64,000 nt of DNA. Source: Bacteroidota bacterium (lineage in GTDB: Bacteria; Bacteroidota; Bacteroidia; Bacteroidales; TTA-H9). Below, piece by piece: positions 37,904 through 46,326 of the stretch. Positions within the stretch are counted from its first letter, which is position 1, and the number at the start of each line of letters is the position of its first letter. The stretch covers positions 186,001-250,000 of the forward strand of contig QKGM01000038.1 of the NCBI GenBank assembly GCA_003250395.1, read 5' to 3'. The notes beneath the pieces are model-generated. The model did no database searches and was not told the DNA's origin. It saw only the letters and a list, made by a program, of their open reading frames with translations. A program made the position numbers and the translations under genes.

Positions 37904-38523
37904 AAACTAAAATAGATATAGAAAGCTGGAACAGAAAGGAACATTATGGTTTCTTTTCACAGTTCACAGACCCTTTCTGGGGAGTTACCGTCATGGTAGA
38001 TGTTACAAATGCATATGCAAATGCTAAACAGAAGAAGGTGCCATTTTCATTATGGTATCTCTATCTGTCGATGAAAGCGGCTAATTTGATACCCTCTTTT
38101 CGATACCGGATTGAAGACGGGGAGGTTTATTTATATGATACAATACATGCGGGACCAACTATTGCCCGTCGTGACGGAACTTTTGGGTTTGCTTTTATAA
38201 GATATCATGACACCTGGGATGCATTTTACAGCGATGCAGATAAAGAAGTTGAAAGAGTAAAGCATGGGACTGGTCTTTGGGCAGAAGTGAATGAGCCCAA
38301 TATTATCCATGTGAGCACTGTGACAAGGCTTCATTTTACTGCCCTGAGGCATGCCCGGCATTTTGAACTGAACGATTGTTGTCCGAAATTAACCTTTGGA
38401 CAGTTTAAAGAGGTTGATGGAAGGCTCCTAATGCCTGTTTCCCTGCATATGCACCACGCATTGGCAGATGGTGCTGATGGTGAGTGTTTTTTTGATCTTT
38501 ATCAGCAGTTACTTAATTCGTGA
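37900..38523 (+). CDS. Chloramphenicol acetyltransferase-like protein
   Basis: A 207-residue member of the CAT fold. The catalytic motif H-H-A-L-A-D-G has His186 (second His) and Asp190. The N-terminal F-F-S-Q-F-T-D-P-F-W-G-V-T segment is the typical CAT beginning. The start is ATG 37900, overlapping the HAD stop by four bases; an upstream extension in the same frame is only shadow of the HAD gene. Many chromosomal CAT-like proteins in Bacteroidota have not been shown to modify chloramphenicol, so resistance should not be assumed. It is the last gene of the operon. Confidence 0.87.
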   Translation: MKTKIDIESWNRKEHYGFFSQFTDPFWGVTVMVDVTNAYANAKQKKVPFSLWYLYLSMKAANLIPSFRYRIEDGEVYLYDTIHAGPTIARRDGTFGFAFIRYHDTWDAFYSDADKEVERVKHGTGLWAEVNEPNIIHVSTVTRLHFTALRHARHFELNDCCPKLTFGQFKEVDGRLLMPVSLHMHHALADGADGECFFDLYQQLLNS

Positions 38524-38718
38524 AGGATGGTTTATATAACAGGAACAGAGTTTAAAGTTTGGTAGGTACATGCTTTGAAGGTAAAAATTGATAGTATGAA
38601 GTTCGGACGGAAAGATATGAATGTCGCTTCCGGATAAAAATCCATAAGGTTCAAATAGTCAAAGATTACTGGCAAATAATAGCCTGATAAAGTGATGTGG
38701 TTGTTGAGAATATACTTT

Positions 38719-38726
38719 TATGTTTG
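38719..38726 (+). promoter_or_regulatory. Possible -7 element for the barrel gene
   Basis: TATGTTTG, 40 bases before the ATG at 38766. TTG words lie upstream, but only 12-15 bases away, closer than usual. Confidence 0.35.
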
Positions 38727-38765
38727 TAAATCAACATTTCAGATTAACTTTAAATTATTCAGGTT

Positions 38766-39389
38766 ATGAAAAAATTCTACATTCTTTTTTTATTATGTGC
38801 ATTTGGATTTACTGTATCAGCACAGAAGTATTGGTATCCGAAGTTTGGGATTACATCAGCCACACTTACTTATGGCGATGATAATATAAGTAAATCGAGC
38901 GTAAGCGGACTGGTTGGAGGTATTGGTTACTATAGCGGCGATTTTCTGTCGCTTAATTCCGAGTTTTTATATATTCAAAAAGGAGCGAAAATTGAAAGCG
39001 AAGGGGATTACATGCAATTGAAAACAGGATATCTTGAGATTCCTCTTATGCTTCGCCTAAGCATTGGTCCTGATGCCTTTAAGGTATTTGCTGTAGCAGG
39101 CGGTTATGCTGCATTCTGGCTTCATGGAACACAGGAAACAAAGATTTCCGGTGAGACTGTAAGCGAATCTTATGAATTTTCCGATACAGATAACCGTTTG
39201 GATTTCGGGCTGACTTTTGGCGCCGGAGGTATGATTAATCTTGGTAAGGGTAATCTGATGGCAGAAATCCGCTACGATATGGGCTTGAGTGATATTGTAA
39301 AATGGCCTGACGGTGAACCTGAGGGTTGGAAATCAGTTAAGAATCATTGTCTTTATTTAACATTGGGTTTTGTGATGCCTATTGATTAG
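38766..39389 (+). CDS. Outer-membrane beta-barrel protein (PorT-like)
   Basis: A 207-residue protein with a signal peptide (1-20, ending V-S-A-Q). The rest alternates hydrophobic and polar residues in strands of about ten, with the G-G-I-G-Y-Y-S-G-D, L-E-I-P-L-M-L-R and A-E-I-R-Y-D-M-G-L segments that mark the small outer-membrane barrels common in this phylum. It ends in a short strand, L-Y-L-T-L-G-F, typical for barrel insertion. It is separated from the sensor kinase by a terminator. Function is unknown beyond location. Confidence 0.82.
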   Translation: MKKFYILFLLCAFGFTVSAQKYWYPKFGITSATLTYGDDNISKSSVSGLVGGIGYYSGDFLSLNSEFLYIQKGAKIESEGDYMQLKTGYLEIPLMLRLSIGPDAFKVFAVAGGYAAFWLHGTQETKISGETVSESYEFSDTDNRLDFGLTFGAGGMINLGKGNLMAEIRYDMGLSDIVKWPDGEPEGWKSVKNHCLYLTLGFVMPID

Positions 39390-39484
39390 CAATTAGGTAC
39401 TTGGTTTGAACAAGTAATCGGAGGTTTTAGAAGTATTGGTGATTCATTCATAATTACAACTAAATTTAACCGATTCAGCATTAT

Positions 39485-39519
39485 GCCGGCCTGCAATTTT
39501 TGTTGTAGTGCCGGCTTTT
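39485..39519 (+). terminator. Intrinsic terminator after the barrel gene
   Basis: Stem 39485-39496 with 39503-39508 and 39510-39515 (one bulged T at 39509 and one G-T pair), followed by four T. It lies directly before the sensor kinase, which argues against the GTG at 39508 as its start. Confidence 0.7.
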
Positions 39520-39546
39520 CTTAGGGTTTTTTTTACCTTTACCCAT

Positions 39547-42500
39547 ATGCCTATTTTTAAAAATGCTATTCTTCAACTGGTTGTCCTGGTGTTTTGTAGT
39601 TTCTCGGTTCTGGGACAATCATTCAAAGATTTGAATCCTTCGTTCAGATGGGATCATTTCAACGTTTCCGATGGTCTTCCTTCACGGGAAGTTCATTGTA
39701 TTATTCAGGATAGTATTGGATTTATGTGGTTTGGTACGCCAGAAGGTTTGGTAAGGTATGATGGATATTCAATTGCGGTTTTCCTGCACAATCCAAATGA
39801 TAGTACAACAATAAGTGGTAATGATATTACTTCTCTGGCAGTTGACAGCTCAGGGAGTTTGTGGGTGGGAACAACAACAGGTCTCAACCTGATGAATCCA
39901 TATTCCGGGAAGGCAATACGTTATCTGAAAGGTAGTTCTGAGATTACTAACTTCCCTGATAGCCATATCAGGGCATTGTTGATTGACTCCAAACAAAGGA
40001 TGTGGATAGAAACTGCAGGAGGGACGCTCAACTTGTTTAACAGGGCTGACGGAACAGTAAAAACGTATCATCACCAGCCAGTTACACAGGTTTATTATCG
40101 TTATCATCAAATTTATGAGGATTCTGATGGAATGGTATGGGTTGCCGGTAGGAATATCCCTCCAATCAAATTTGATCCGGTGAAAGAGGCACTCACTGTT
40201 TTTCCAACTACCAGAACAGATAAAAGATATAAGCGTGAGAGCGATGGTGCTTGTTATTTTCAAGATTCGAATGGTAACCTTTTAATGGGTGCCTTGGACG
40301 GACTCTATCGTATTGACCGGGACGATGGAACAGTTCAGAAAATTCATCCCAATAGTACCTTTTCACTTATCGCAGATGATGAAGGTCGAATGTGGGCAGC
40401 AACCGGTAACGGAATCTTTATACATAATACTGTCCCATCTCCTCCGGGGAGACTAACTCATGATGATGATATTTCCTGGTCACTCTGCCATAACTATGTC
40501 AATGTTCTTTTCAAAGATGCCTCGGGTTGTATGTGGGCAGGAACAAATGATGGAATCTCAAGGTGGGCACCTTCAAAACACAAGTTTAAATTTTACACTC
40601 ACCTTAACGGTAAAATCAATTCTCTGGTGTCACCCCGTGTTAGTGTGATGATTTCAGAAGGTGATAGTGTCCTATGGATTGGAACAGAAGGAAGGGGGCT
40701 TGACCGATTCTCGGTGCCAACAGAGACTTTCAGGCATTTTACACCAGAAAATACTCATAGAATGAAGGGGGGGAATGTCAGGGCTTTGTATATTGATCAT
40801 TCCGGGAGCCTTTGGGTAGGATTATGGAATGGTACGGGCTTTGGTCAATTGAACCCAGATAAGGGTGTTTTTGACCTGCATTCTTTTGATACTACATCTC
40901 AGCTTTATGATTGGTACAACGATTTTGAAGAAGATGAGCGGGGAAATTTCTATATCGGTTTCTGGGGGGCTGAAGGTGTTACTTTATTTGACAGAGCAAA
41001 GAAAAAATTCTTAAGAAACCTTAATAAAAACAGGCCTGACGTTGTATCTTCACGTTTAACAACAGATTTGATGTGTGATCGCTTAGGAAAAGTCTGGATA
41101 GGGACTACTGATAATGGTTTTAGTATTTACAATCCATGGACCGATAAAATTACTAGTATTACCAAAGGTTCAGGAGGATTTCCTGAAGATGGTGTTAATA
41201 AATTTTTTGAGGATTCAAAAGGTAGAATGTGGATAGCCTCAAAGGGATTGTACAGGTATTTTCAATCTACACAACAATTTGTCAATATTTCTGCATGGTG
41301 CCAGTTACCTGCGAAAGCTTTTTATGCAATCACTGAAGATACAAATAAAATGCTATGGCTTAATACTGATAATGGGCTCATTAGGCTCAACCCTGAGAAT
41401 TATTCTTTTACTCACTTCACTGAGGAAGATGGATTACAATCAAATCAATTTACTAAGGCAGCCTGCCAATTACCAGATGGGCGACTTGCATGCGGGGGGG
41501 CTAATGGGTTTAATCTGTTTGATCCAACGCTTATAAGAACTGATTGCTTTGTTCCTGAATTAGCTATTACGGGTTTGGTTATTAATGGACAAGATTATTT
41601 ATATGGCGAGCCTGAGAATAGATTGAAGCATCTTAATTACAATGAGAATTTTATTACAATTAGATTTTCTGCATTTGATTACAATAACCCTGAAGAGATT
41701 CAATATAGGTATCAGTTAGTCGGTTTTAACCGGACTCCTGTTTTAACTGGTAAAGGAAGCCATGAAGCAATACTAACCAATATTCCTCCTGGGAAGTACC
41801 GGTTCAACCTTCGATCCACAAATGCCGATGGTTTATGGGTTGATAACGGGATAAGTTGCATTGTTGCTATTAACCCGCCATTTTGGATAACATGGTGGTT
41901 CAATATGTTTGTAGTTGCCCTTCTTGGAGTGGGCTTATATTGGCTCGTGAAAAACAGAAGAGAAAAAGCCAGGATTAAAGAAGACTCCATTGAATTACAA
42001 CAGAAATTGCTCCGTTCAAGAATGAATCCTCATTTTATTTTTAATTCATTGTTTGCAATTCAGAATTTTATTTATACCAACAGTACAGATGCTGCGGGTA
42101 GGTATTTGAGCGATTTTGCTCTTTTGATGCGAAGGATACTGGATCAATCAGCATCTGACTTTATCCCGTTAGAGCAAGAGATTAAGACACTTGAGTTGTA
42201 TCTGAAACTTCAGCTCCTTAGGTTCTCTGATCGCTCTAGAGCTGAACTGGTTATAGAACCAACTCTGGATATAGAGGAATTATTTGTCCCTCCAATGCTT
42301 GTTCAACCCTTTGTTGAGAACGCCTTAGAGCATGGAATAAAAAACAGAATTGATGGTATGATCAGAATACAATTTAAGATGGTTAGGGACGACCTTTCAA
42401 TTACAGTTGCTGATAATGGCGTTGGAATGCCTGATAGCCAATCTGCTGAGACGTTGCCTCATTCAAAACGATCACATGCCTTACAGATAACCCGTGATCG

Positions 42501-42645
42501 TATTTCATTGCTTAACGAAAAATATGCCATCAGGATAACCTTGAAAATGGGAGCAGTCGACCCGAACGATCCTCATTATCCAGGTACCTGTGTTGAGCTT
42601 CATGTTCCTACAATCCATAATATTAATAAAGTATGCTCCGAATAG
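39547..42645 (+). CDS. LytS-type sensor kinase with two-component propeller domain
   Basis: A 1032-residue sensor. It has a signal peptide (1-24, ending V-L-G-Q), then a periplasmic Reg_prop region of two seven-bladed propellers (repeats like G-S-L-W-V-G-T-x-x-G-L and the D-x-x-G-x-M-W motif), a Y_Y_Y domain (about 690-770) and one membrane span (about 784-800). A LytS-family kinase core has His829 in M-N-P-H-F-I-F-N-S, and the ATPase has V-E-N-A-L-E-H-G and D-N-G-V-G-M. I chose ATG 39547; an upstream GTG (39508) lies inside a terminator hairpin. It overlaps the LytTR regulator by 13 bases. Such propeller sensors often bind carbohydrates, but this one lacks a fused DNA-binding domain. Confidence 0.92.
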   Translation: MPIFKNAILQLVVLVFCSFSVLGQSFKDLNPSFRWDHFNVSDGLPSREVHCIIQDSIGFMWFGTPEGLVRYDGYSIAVFLHNPNDSTTISGNDITSLAVDSSGSLWVGTTTGLNLMNPYSGKAIRYLKGSSEITNFPDSHIRALLIDSKQRMWIETAGGTLNLFNRADGTVKTYHHQPVTQVYYRYHQIYEDSDGMVWVAGRNIPPIKFDPVKEALTVFPTTRTDKRYKRESDGACYFQDSNGNLLMGALDGLYRIDRDDGTVQKIHPNSTFSLIADDEGRMWAATGNGIFIHNTVPSPPGRLTHDDDISWSLCHNYVNVLFKDASGCMWAGTNDGISRWAPSKHKFKFYTHLNGKINSLVSPRVSVMISEGDSVLWIGTEGRGLDRFSVPTETFRHFTPENTHRMKGGNVRALYIDHSGSLWVGLWNGTGFGQLNPDKGVFDLHSFDTTSQLYDWYNDFEEDERGNFYIGFWGAEGVTLFDRAKKKFLRNLNKNRPDVVSSRLTTDLMCDRLGKVWIGTTDNGFSIYNPWTDKITSITKGSGGFPEDGVNKFFEDSKGRMWIASKGLYRYFQSTQQFVNISAWCQLPAKAFYAITEDTNKMLWLNTDNGLIRLNPENYSFTHFTEEDGLQSNQFTKAACQLPDGRLACGGANGFNLFDPTLIRTDCFVPELAITGLVINGQDYLYGEPENRLKHLNYNENFITIRFSAFDYNNPEEIQYRYQLVGFNRTPVLTGKGSHEAILTNIPPGKYRFNLRSTNADGLWVDNGISCIVAINPPFWITWWFNMFVVALLGVGLYWLVKNRREKARIKEDSIELQQKLLRSRMNPHFIFNSLFAIQNFIYTNSTDAAGRYLSDFALLMRRILDQSASDFIPLEQEIKTLELYLKLQLLRFSDRSRAELVIEPTLDIEELFVPPMLVQPFVENALEHGIKNRIDGMIRIQFKMVRDDLSITVADNGVGMPDSQSAETLPHSKRSHALQITRDRISLLNEKYAIRITLKMGAVDPNDPHYPGTCVELHVPTIHNINKVCSE

Positions 42646-43385
42646 TAATTATCGATGACGAGATCCAGGCTTGTAATGCCCTTAAAAACATGATTGGTTT
42701 TTATTGCCGTGAAGTTGATATTGTAGGAATAGCAAACGGGGTGAGCGAGGGTATTGAACTTATTAAACAAACTAACCCTGATTTGATTTTACTGGATATT
42801 CAAATGCAAGACGGACTTGGATTTGATGTACTAAAAGCATTCAGGGAGCCGCGTTTCAGGGTTGTCTTTGTGACAGCATATGAGCAATATGCCATTAGGG
42901 CTATAAGGTTTGCGGCATTCGATTACCTGCTTAAACCTGTAAACCCTGATGATCTTGCAGATGCTATTACCCGGGCGGAAGCTAATTTGTTGTCGAGACA
43001 ATACGAGGCCCGGATACAACTAATGGATTCTGGAATTAATCCTTTACATCACCCTATGAAACGACTGGTATTGAATACATCAGAGAGTGTTTATGTGGCG
43101 GTTATAGATGACATAGTCAGGTGTGAAGCTGATCAGAATTATACACACTTCTTTTTCGGAACCAGAGAAAGAATTACTGTATCTAAGACATTGAAGGAAT
43201 TCGACGAACTCCTTTCAGAGTGTGGCTTTTTTAGAGTACACCAGTCTCATCTGGTTAATTTAGCCTGGGTTGACAGATATGATAAAGGATGCGGAGGAAT
43301 GGCAGTACTTAAGAATAAAATAAAAGTTCCGGTTTCAACACGGAAAAAGGAGATGTTTATTGATGCACTTAAAAGGCTGTTTTAA
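42633..43385 (+). CDS. LytTR-family response regulator
   Basis: A 250-residue regulator with a receiver domain (residues 1-120; phospho-acceptor Asp55 in L-L-D-I-Q-M, V-T-A-Y-E and the conserved Lys in L-L-K-P-V) and a C-terminal LytTR DNA-binding domain (about 145-245, with R-C-E-A-D-Q-N-Y and F-R-V-H-Q-S-H-L-V-N). It starts 13 bases inside the kinase gene, so the two are translationally coupled and almost surely a cognate pair. Target genes are not evident; the small lipoprotein follows 113 bases later. Confidence 0.93.
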   Translation: MLRIVIIDDEIQACNALKNMIGFYCREVDIVGIANGVSEGIELIKQTNPDLILLDIQMQDGLGFDVLKAFREPRFRVVFVTAYEQYAIRAIRFAAFDYLLKPVNPDDLADAITRAEANLLSRQYEARIQLMDSGINPLHHPMKRLVLNTSESVYVAVIDDIVRCEADQNYTHFFFGTRERITVSKTLKEFDELLSECGFFRVHQSHLVNLAWVDRYDKGCGGMAVLKNKIKVPVSTRKKEMFIDALKRLF

Positions 43386-43498
43386 GCAAATAAATAATAA
43401 ACAGAAACCGATAATAACCAGATAGAAGCAATTGTGAATAGTCATGTTAGCCTTTAAAATATTGACTGTAATATTACACGTCAAAATTGCTTTGTCTA

Positions 43499-43708
43499 AT
43501 GAAGTTTACACGGCTTTTAGTATTTCTTTCGATTTTAATTTTGCCGGGCTGCTACTCCCAGGTTTCTGAAGAGACTTTGTCGAAGATGAAGAAGAATAAT
43601 GATTCACTACAATCTCAGCTTTCTGAGAAGAATGAGGAGGTATATTTTCTGCGTGATTCAATCCGAATTGCTCATTTGCGCGATTCCATCAAGCAGTCCG
43701 AGAAGTAA
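43499..43708 (+). CDS. Small coiled-coil lipoprotein
   Basis: A 69-residue product. The lipobox L-I-L-P-G-C puts the lipidated Cys at residue 18. The remainder is a short charged helix with D-S-L-Q-S-Q-L and D-S-I-R repeats, likely coiled coil. I used ATG 43499; a TTG at 43487 would add four residues before the signal. Small lipoproteins of this kind are rarely annotated. It lies downstream of the regulator, but no function can be given. Confidence 0.65.
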   Translation: MKFTRLLVFLSILILPGCYSQVSEETLSKMKKNNDSLQSQLSEKNEEVYFLRDSIRIAHLRDSIKQSEK

Positions 43709-44102
43709 TTGGATTATCTATGTTATATCAGGCTGCTTTGTTGGAATCTGAAATTTAGATTCTTTTTGGATGTTTCCTGAATTTTGATACTGGTATCCAA
43801 TTGTATTACTAGAGAAGATATTGAAAGGTGCCATACTTTAATTTTGCCTTGGATGCTTTTGCTCTTTTCTTTGTGTTTCGGATATCAAATAGAGGTCATG
43901 AAACTGTTCATTACAAATCAATTATAGCAGAGATCGGTATTTAAAAGATATATTATACAAATATCTTGAGAAAGCCGAATGTCTTATTTTTTTTAGTAGT
44001 TTGATACATACAGTCGAAGAAGTCTCCCGCATTGTCATAGTATTATTGTTGTGCTTCCTTTTCGTTACCTTTGCGCCCGTTATAAAAAACAATGTTTGAG
44101 CA
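43709..44102. other. 394-base intergenic region before the aminotransferase
   Basis: No coding frame and no hairpin of note. A TACCTTTG box at 44066-44073 lies 30 bases before the ATG at 44103 with a TTG 17 bases further upstream, slightly short of the usual distance, so it is a possible promoter. Confidence 0.4.
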
Positions 44103-45314
44103 ATGATTCCATTCTCTCCGCCGCGTATAGATCAGAAAATAATAGACAGTGTTACAGAAGCACTTGCTTCAGGATGGATTACTACTGGGCCAAGGACCAA
44201 ATTGTTTGAAAAAGAACTTACGGTCTTTGCTGGCCATGGTGCTACGCTTTGTGTTAACTCAGCATCAGCCGGACTGGAATTAATGTTGCGGTGGTATGGT
44301 GTAAAGGAAGGGGATGAAGTTATAATACCTGCTTATACCTATGCTGCAACAGCTAATGTGGTTGTTCATTGTGGAGCCCGTCCTGTGATGGTTGATTCGG
44401 GTGAAGATTTCAATATTTCGGTCGATGAAGTAAGGCGAGCTATTTCATCTCGTACTAAAGTAATTATGCCAGTTGACCTGGGAGGGTATCCATGTGATTA
44501 TGATGAAATCAATAGCCTGGTTTCTGACAATTCAATCAAATCAGTTTTTGTAGCAGAATCGCCCGAACAACAAAAACTGGGGCGAATCCTTGTGCTAAGC
44601 GATGCAGCACATAGTATTGGTGCTCTGTATAAGGGACGCAGAACAGGTGCTTTGACTGATATTACTGTTTACTCTTTTCACGCTGTGAAAAATCTGACAA
44701 CTGCTGAAGGCGGTGCCATTTGTCTTAACCTGCCAGAACCATTCGATAATGAAGAGGTTTATAAGGTTTTGAATGTTAAGTCTCTTCATGGTCAGAATAA
44801 GGATGCTTTAGCCAAAACCCAACTTGGAAACTGGAAGTATGATATTGTTGAACCCGGTTACAAATGCAATATGACTGATATTATGGCTTCTATTGGTCTG
44901 GTTGAATTGGCACGGTATACCGATGATAATTTGGTACGAAGGCGACGTATATTTGATTTGTACAGAGAGGCATTTAGTAATGATGCGCGTTTTATTGTCC
45001 CTGAGTATTTTACTGATATTAAATCTAGTTCATTTCATGCGTTTCTGTTACGACTTCGTGATGCTGATGAAGTGAGTCGTGATGCTGTGATTTCCGCTAT
45101 TTTTGCCCGCCAGGTTGCAGTAAATGTTCACTTCAGGCCACTTCCTCTGATGTCTTATTATATGAAATCAGGCTATTGTATTGACGATTATCCTGTTGCA
45201 TGGAGTAATTATTGTCGGGAAATTAGCCTTCCGGTATATTATGCTCTGACAGATGAAGAGGTTTGGATTGTTGCAAGAGTCGTTAAGGAGGCTGTTACAG
45301 AAGTGATGGGTTGA
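44103..45314 (+). CDS. DegT/DnrJ/EryC1/StrS sugar aminotransferase
   Basis: A 403-residue PLP enzyme that transfers an amino group to a nucleotide-linked keto-sugar. The family features are G-W-I-T-T-G-P near residue 24, P-A-Y-T-Y-A-A-T-A-N-V near 78, the D-A-A-H-S-I-G PLP-binding section and the Schiff-base Lys196 in H-A-V-K-N-L-T. An insert (about 130-155) lengthens it slightly compared with the family. It sits 22 bases before a phosphoglycosyl transferase, the same pairing as PglE/PglC in bacillosamine-type pathways, so I infer a role in making an amino-sugar for surface glycan. The acetyltransferase of such pathways is not adjacent. Confidence 0.9.
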   Translation: MIPFSPPRIDQKIIDSVTEALASGWITTGPRTKLFEKELTVFAGHGATLCVNSASAGLELMLRWYGVKEGDEVIIPAYTYAATANVVVHCGARPVMVDSGEDFNISVDEVRRAISSRTKVIMPVDLGGYPCDYDEINSLVSDNSIKSVFVAESPEQQKLGRILVLSDAAHSIGALYKGRRTGALTDITVYSFHAVKNLTTAEGGAICLNLPEPFDNEEVYKVLNVKSLHGQNKDALAKTQLGNWKYDIVEPGYKCNMTDIMASIGLVELARYTDDNLVRRRRIFDLYREAFSNDARFIVPEYFTDIKSSSFHAFLLRLRDADEVSRDAVISAIFARQVAVNVHFRPLPLMSYYMKSGYCIDDYPVAWSNYCREISLPVYYALTDEEVWIVARVVKEAVTEVMG

Positions 45315-45336
45315 CTCATAGATTAATAGCAATGAG

Positions 45337-45924
45337 ATGAAGCGATTTATTGACATTTTCTTTTCAATAACGGCTTTGCTGTTATTGCTCCCGGTTATGT
45401 TAATCATTGCACTTCTCATTTTGCTTACAAGCAGGGGAGGTGTTTTTTACAGACAGAAAAGAGTCGGGAGGTTCAATATGGATTTTACCATATTGAAGTT
45501 TAGGACAATGTATAAAAATTCTGATCGTAACGGATTGCTTACAATTGGAGGACGTGATAACCGTGTGACTCCTATTGGTTATTGGCTTCGTAAATATAAA
45601 CTCGATGAGTTGCCTCAGATGTTTAACGTTATTTACGGAACAATGAGCCTTGTCGGTCCTCGTCCTGAGGTTCGGGAGTATGTCAAGTATTATACTGCAG
45701 ATCAAATGCAGGTTCTTGATGTTAAGCCCGGCATTACAGATCCGGCTTCAATAGAATATATTGACGAGAATAACCTTCTTGAAGCATCCGGAGATCCAAG
45801 GAAAACATACATTGAGGAGATTATGCCTAGGAAGCTGTTAATTAATCTTCAGTATATCCAGTCGGCTACCTGGTACACAGACCTCCTTATAATTTATAGA
45901 ACTTTAATGGCTCTCTTTCGCTAA
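45337..45924 (+). CDS. Undecaprenyl-phosphate phosphoglycosyl transferase (small, monotopic)
   Basis: A 195-residue initiating sugar-1-phosphate transferase of the PglC/WcaJ C-terminal type. One N-terminal hydrophobic re-entrant helix (about 7-30) precedes the conserved Y-R-Q-K-R-V-G, F-K-F-R-T-M, K-Y-K-L-D-E-L-P-Q and S-L-V-G-P-R-P-E segments, the Asp-Glu pair being the catalytic site of the family. It lacks the long membrane region of WbaP-type enzymes. It would load the first sugar on the lipid carrier, using the product of the aminotransferase upstream. Confidence 0.93.
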   Translation: MKRFIDIFFSITALLLLLPVMLIIALLILLTSRGGVFYRQKRVGRFNMDFTILKFRTMYKNSDRNGLLTIGGRDNRVTPIGYWLRKYKLDELPQMFNVIYGTMSLVGPRPEVREYVKYYTADQMQVLDVKPGITDPASIEYIDENNLLEASGDPRKTYIEEIMPRKLLINLQYIQSATWYTDLLIIYRTLMALFR

Positions 45925-45939
45925 CAATTATTGTCATAG

Positions 45940-46326
45940 GGATTTCCTGTAGTTGTAACCGGGCGTGCTGATATAGACAGTTTTGATTCTTTGAGACTTT
46001 TCCTTATGAATTCCGGTATTGAAATTGTGATTACTTCAACTTCAGGTTGATTCTTCTGGCTTTACAAAAAGCATAGGCCACATGTAATGGGTTTGGTTCA
46101 TACACATATCTCGGGAATGCTTTTTAACAAAACTGTAGATGCTTTCCAAAACTTGTATTCCGATAATCTGTTTTTTGCTGTCTATAATGACGAATCGGGC
46201 CGATTGCTAACGGAAACATATGAATATCAAATTAGTGGTTTCCTTAACAAGCCAATAGCTTCTTTCTATATTAAATCCATTATAGAAAGATCAATAGCCC
46301 GAAGCAAGAACCGGGCTTCTGGTTAA
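45940..46326 (+). pseudogene. Remnant of a response-regulator receiver domain
   Basis: One reading frame from about 45940 to 46326 resembles a receiver domain along its length but has a TGA at 46048 and a TAG at 45937 where the start would be. The parts fit in order: V-V-V-T-G-R-A-D, S-F-D-S-L-R-L-F-L, G-I-E-I-V-I, H-R-P-H-V-M-G-L-V-H-T-H-I-S-G-M and I-S-G-F-L-N-K-P-I with the conserved Lys. The position of the phospho-acceptor Asp reads as His. There is no output domain. The frame at 46087-46326 (ATG) covers only its second half. I judge it a decayed gene; a frame error in sequencing is the alternative. Confidence 0.5.

Noticed and set aside
37900-38523. Chloramphenicol resistance
   Set aside because: Only the CAT fold and the His/Asp motif are seen; many chromosomal relatives have no such activity, and there is no mobile context.
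39508-39546. GTG at 39508 as the start of the sensor kinase
   Set aside because: It lies inside the terminator hairpin of the previous gene; ATG 39547 gives a clean signal peptide.
46087-46326. 79-residue ATG frame as an intact small gene
   Set aside because: The same frame continues upstream of a TGA with the first half of a receiver domain, so it is better read as part of a remnant.
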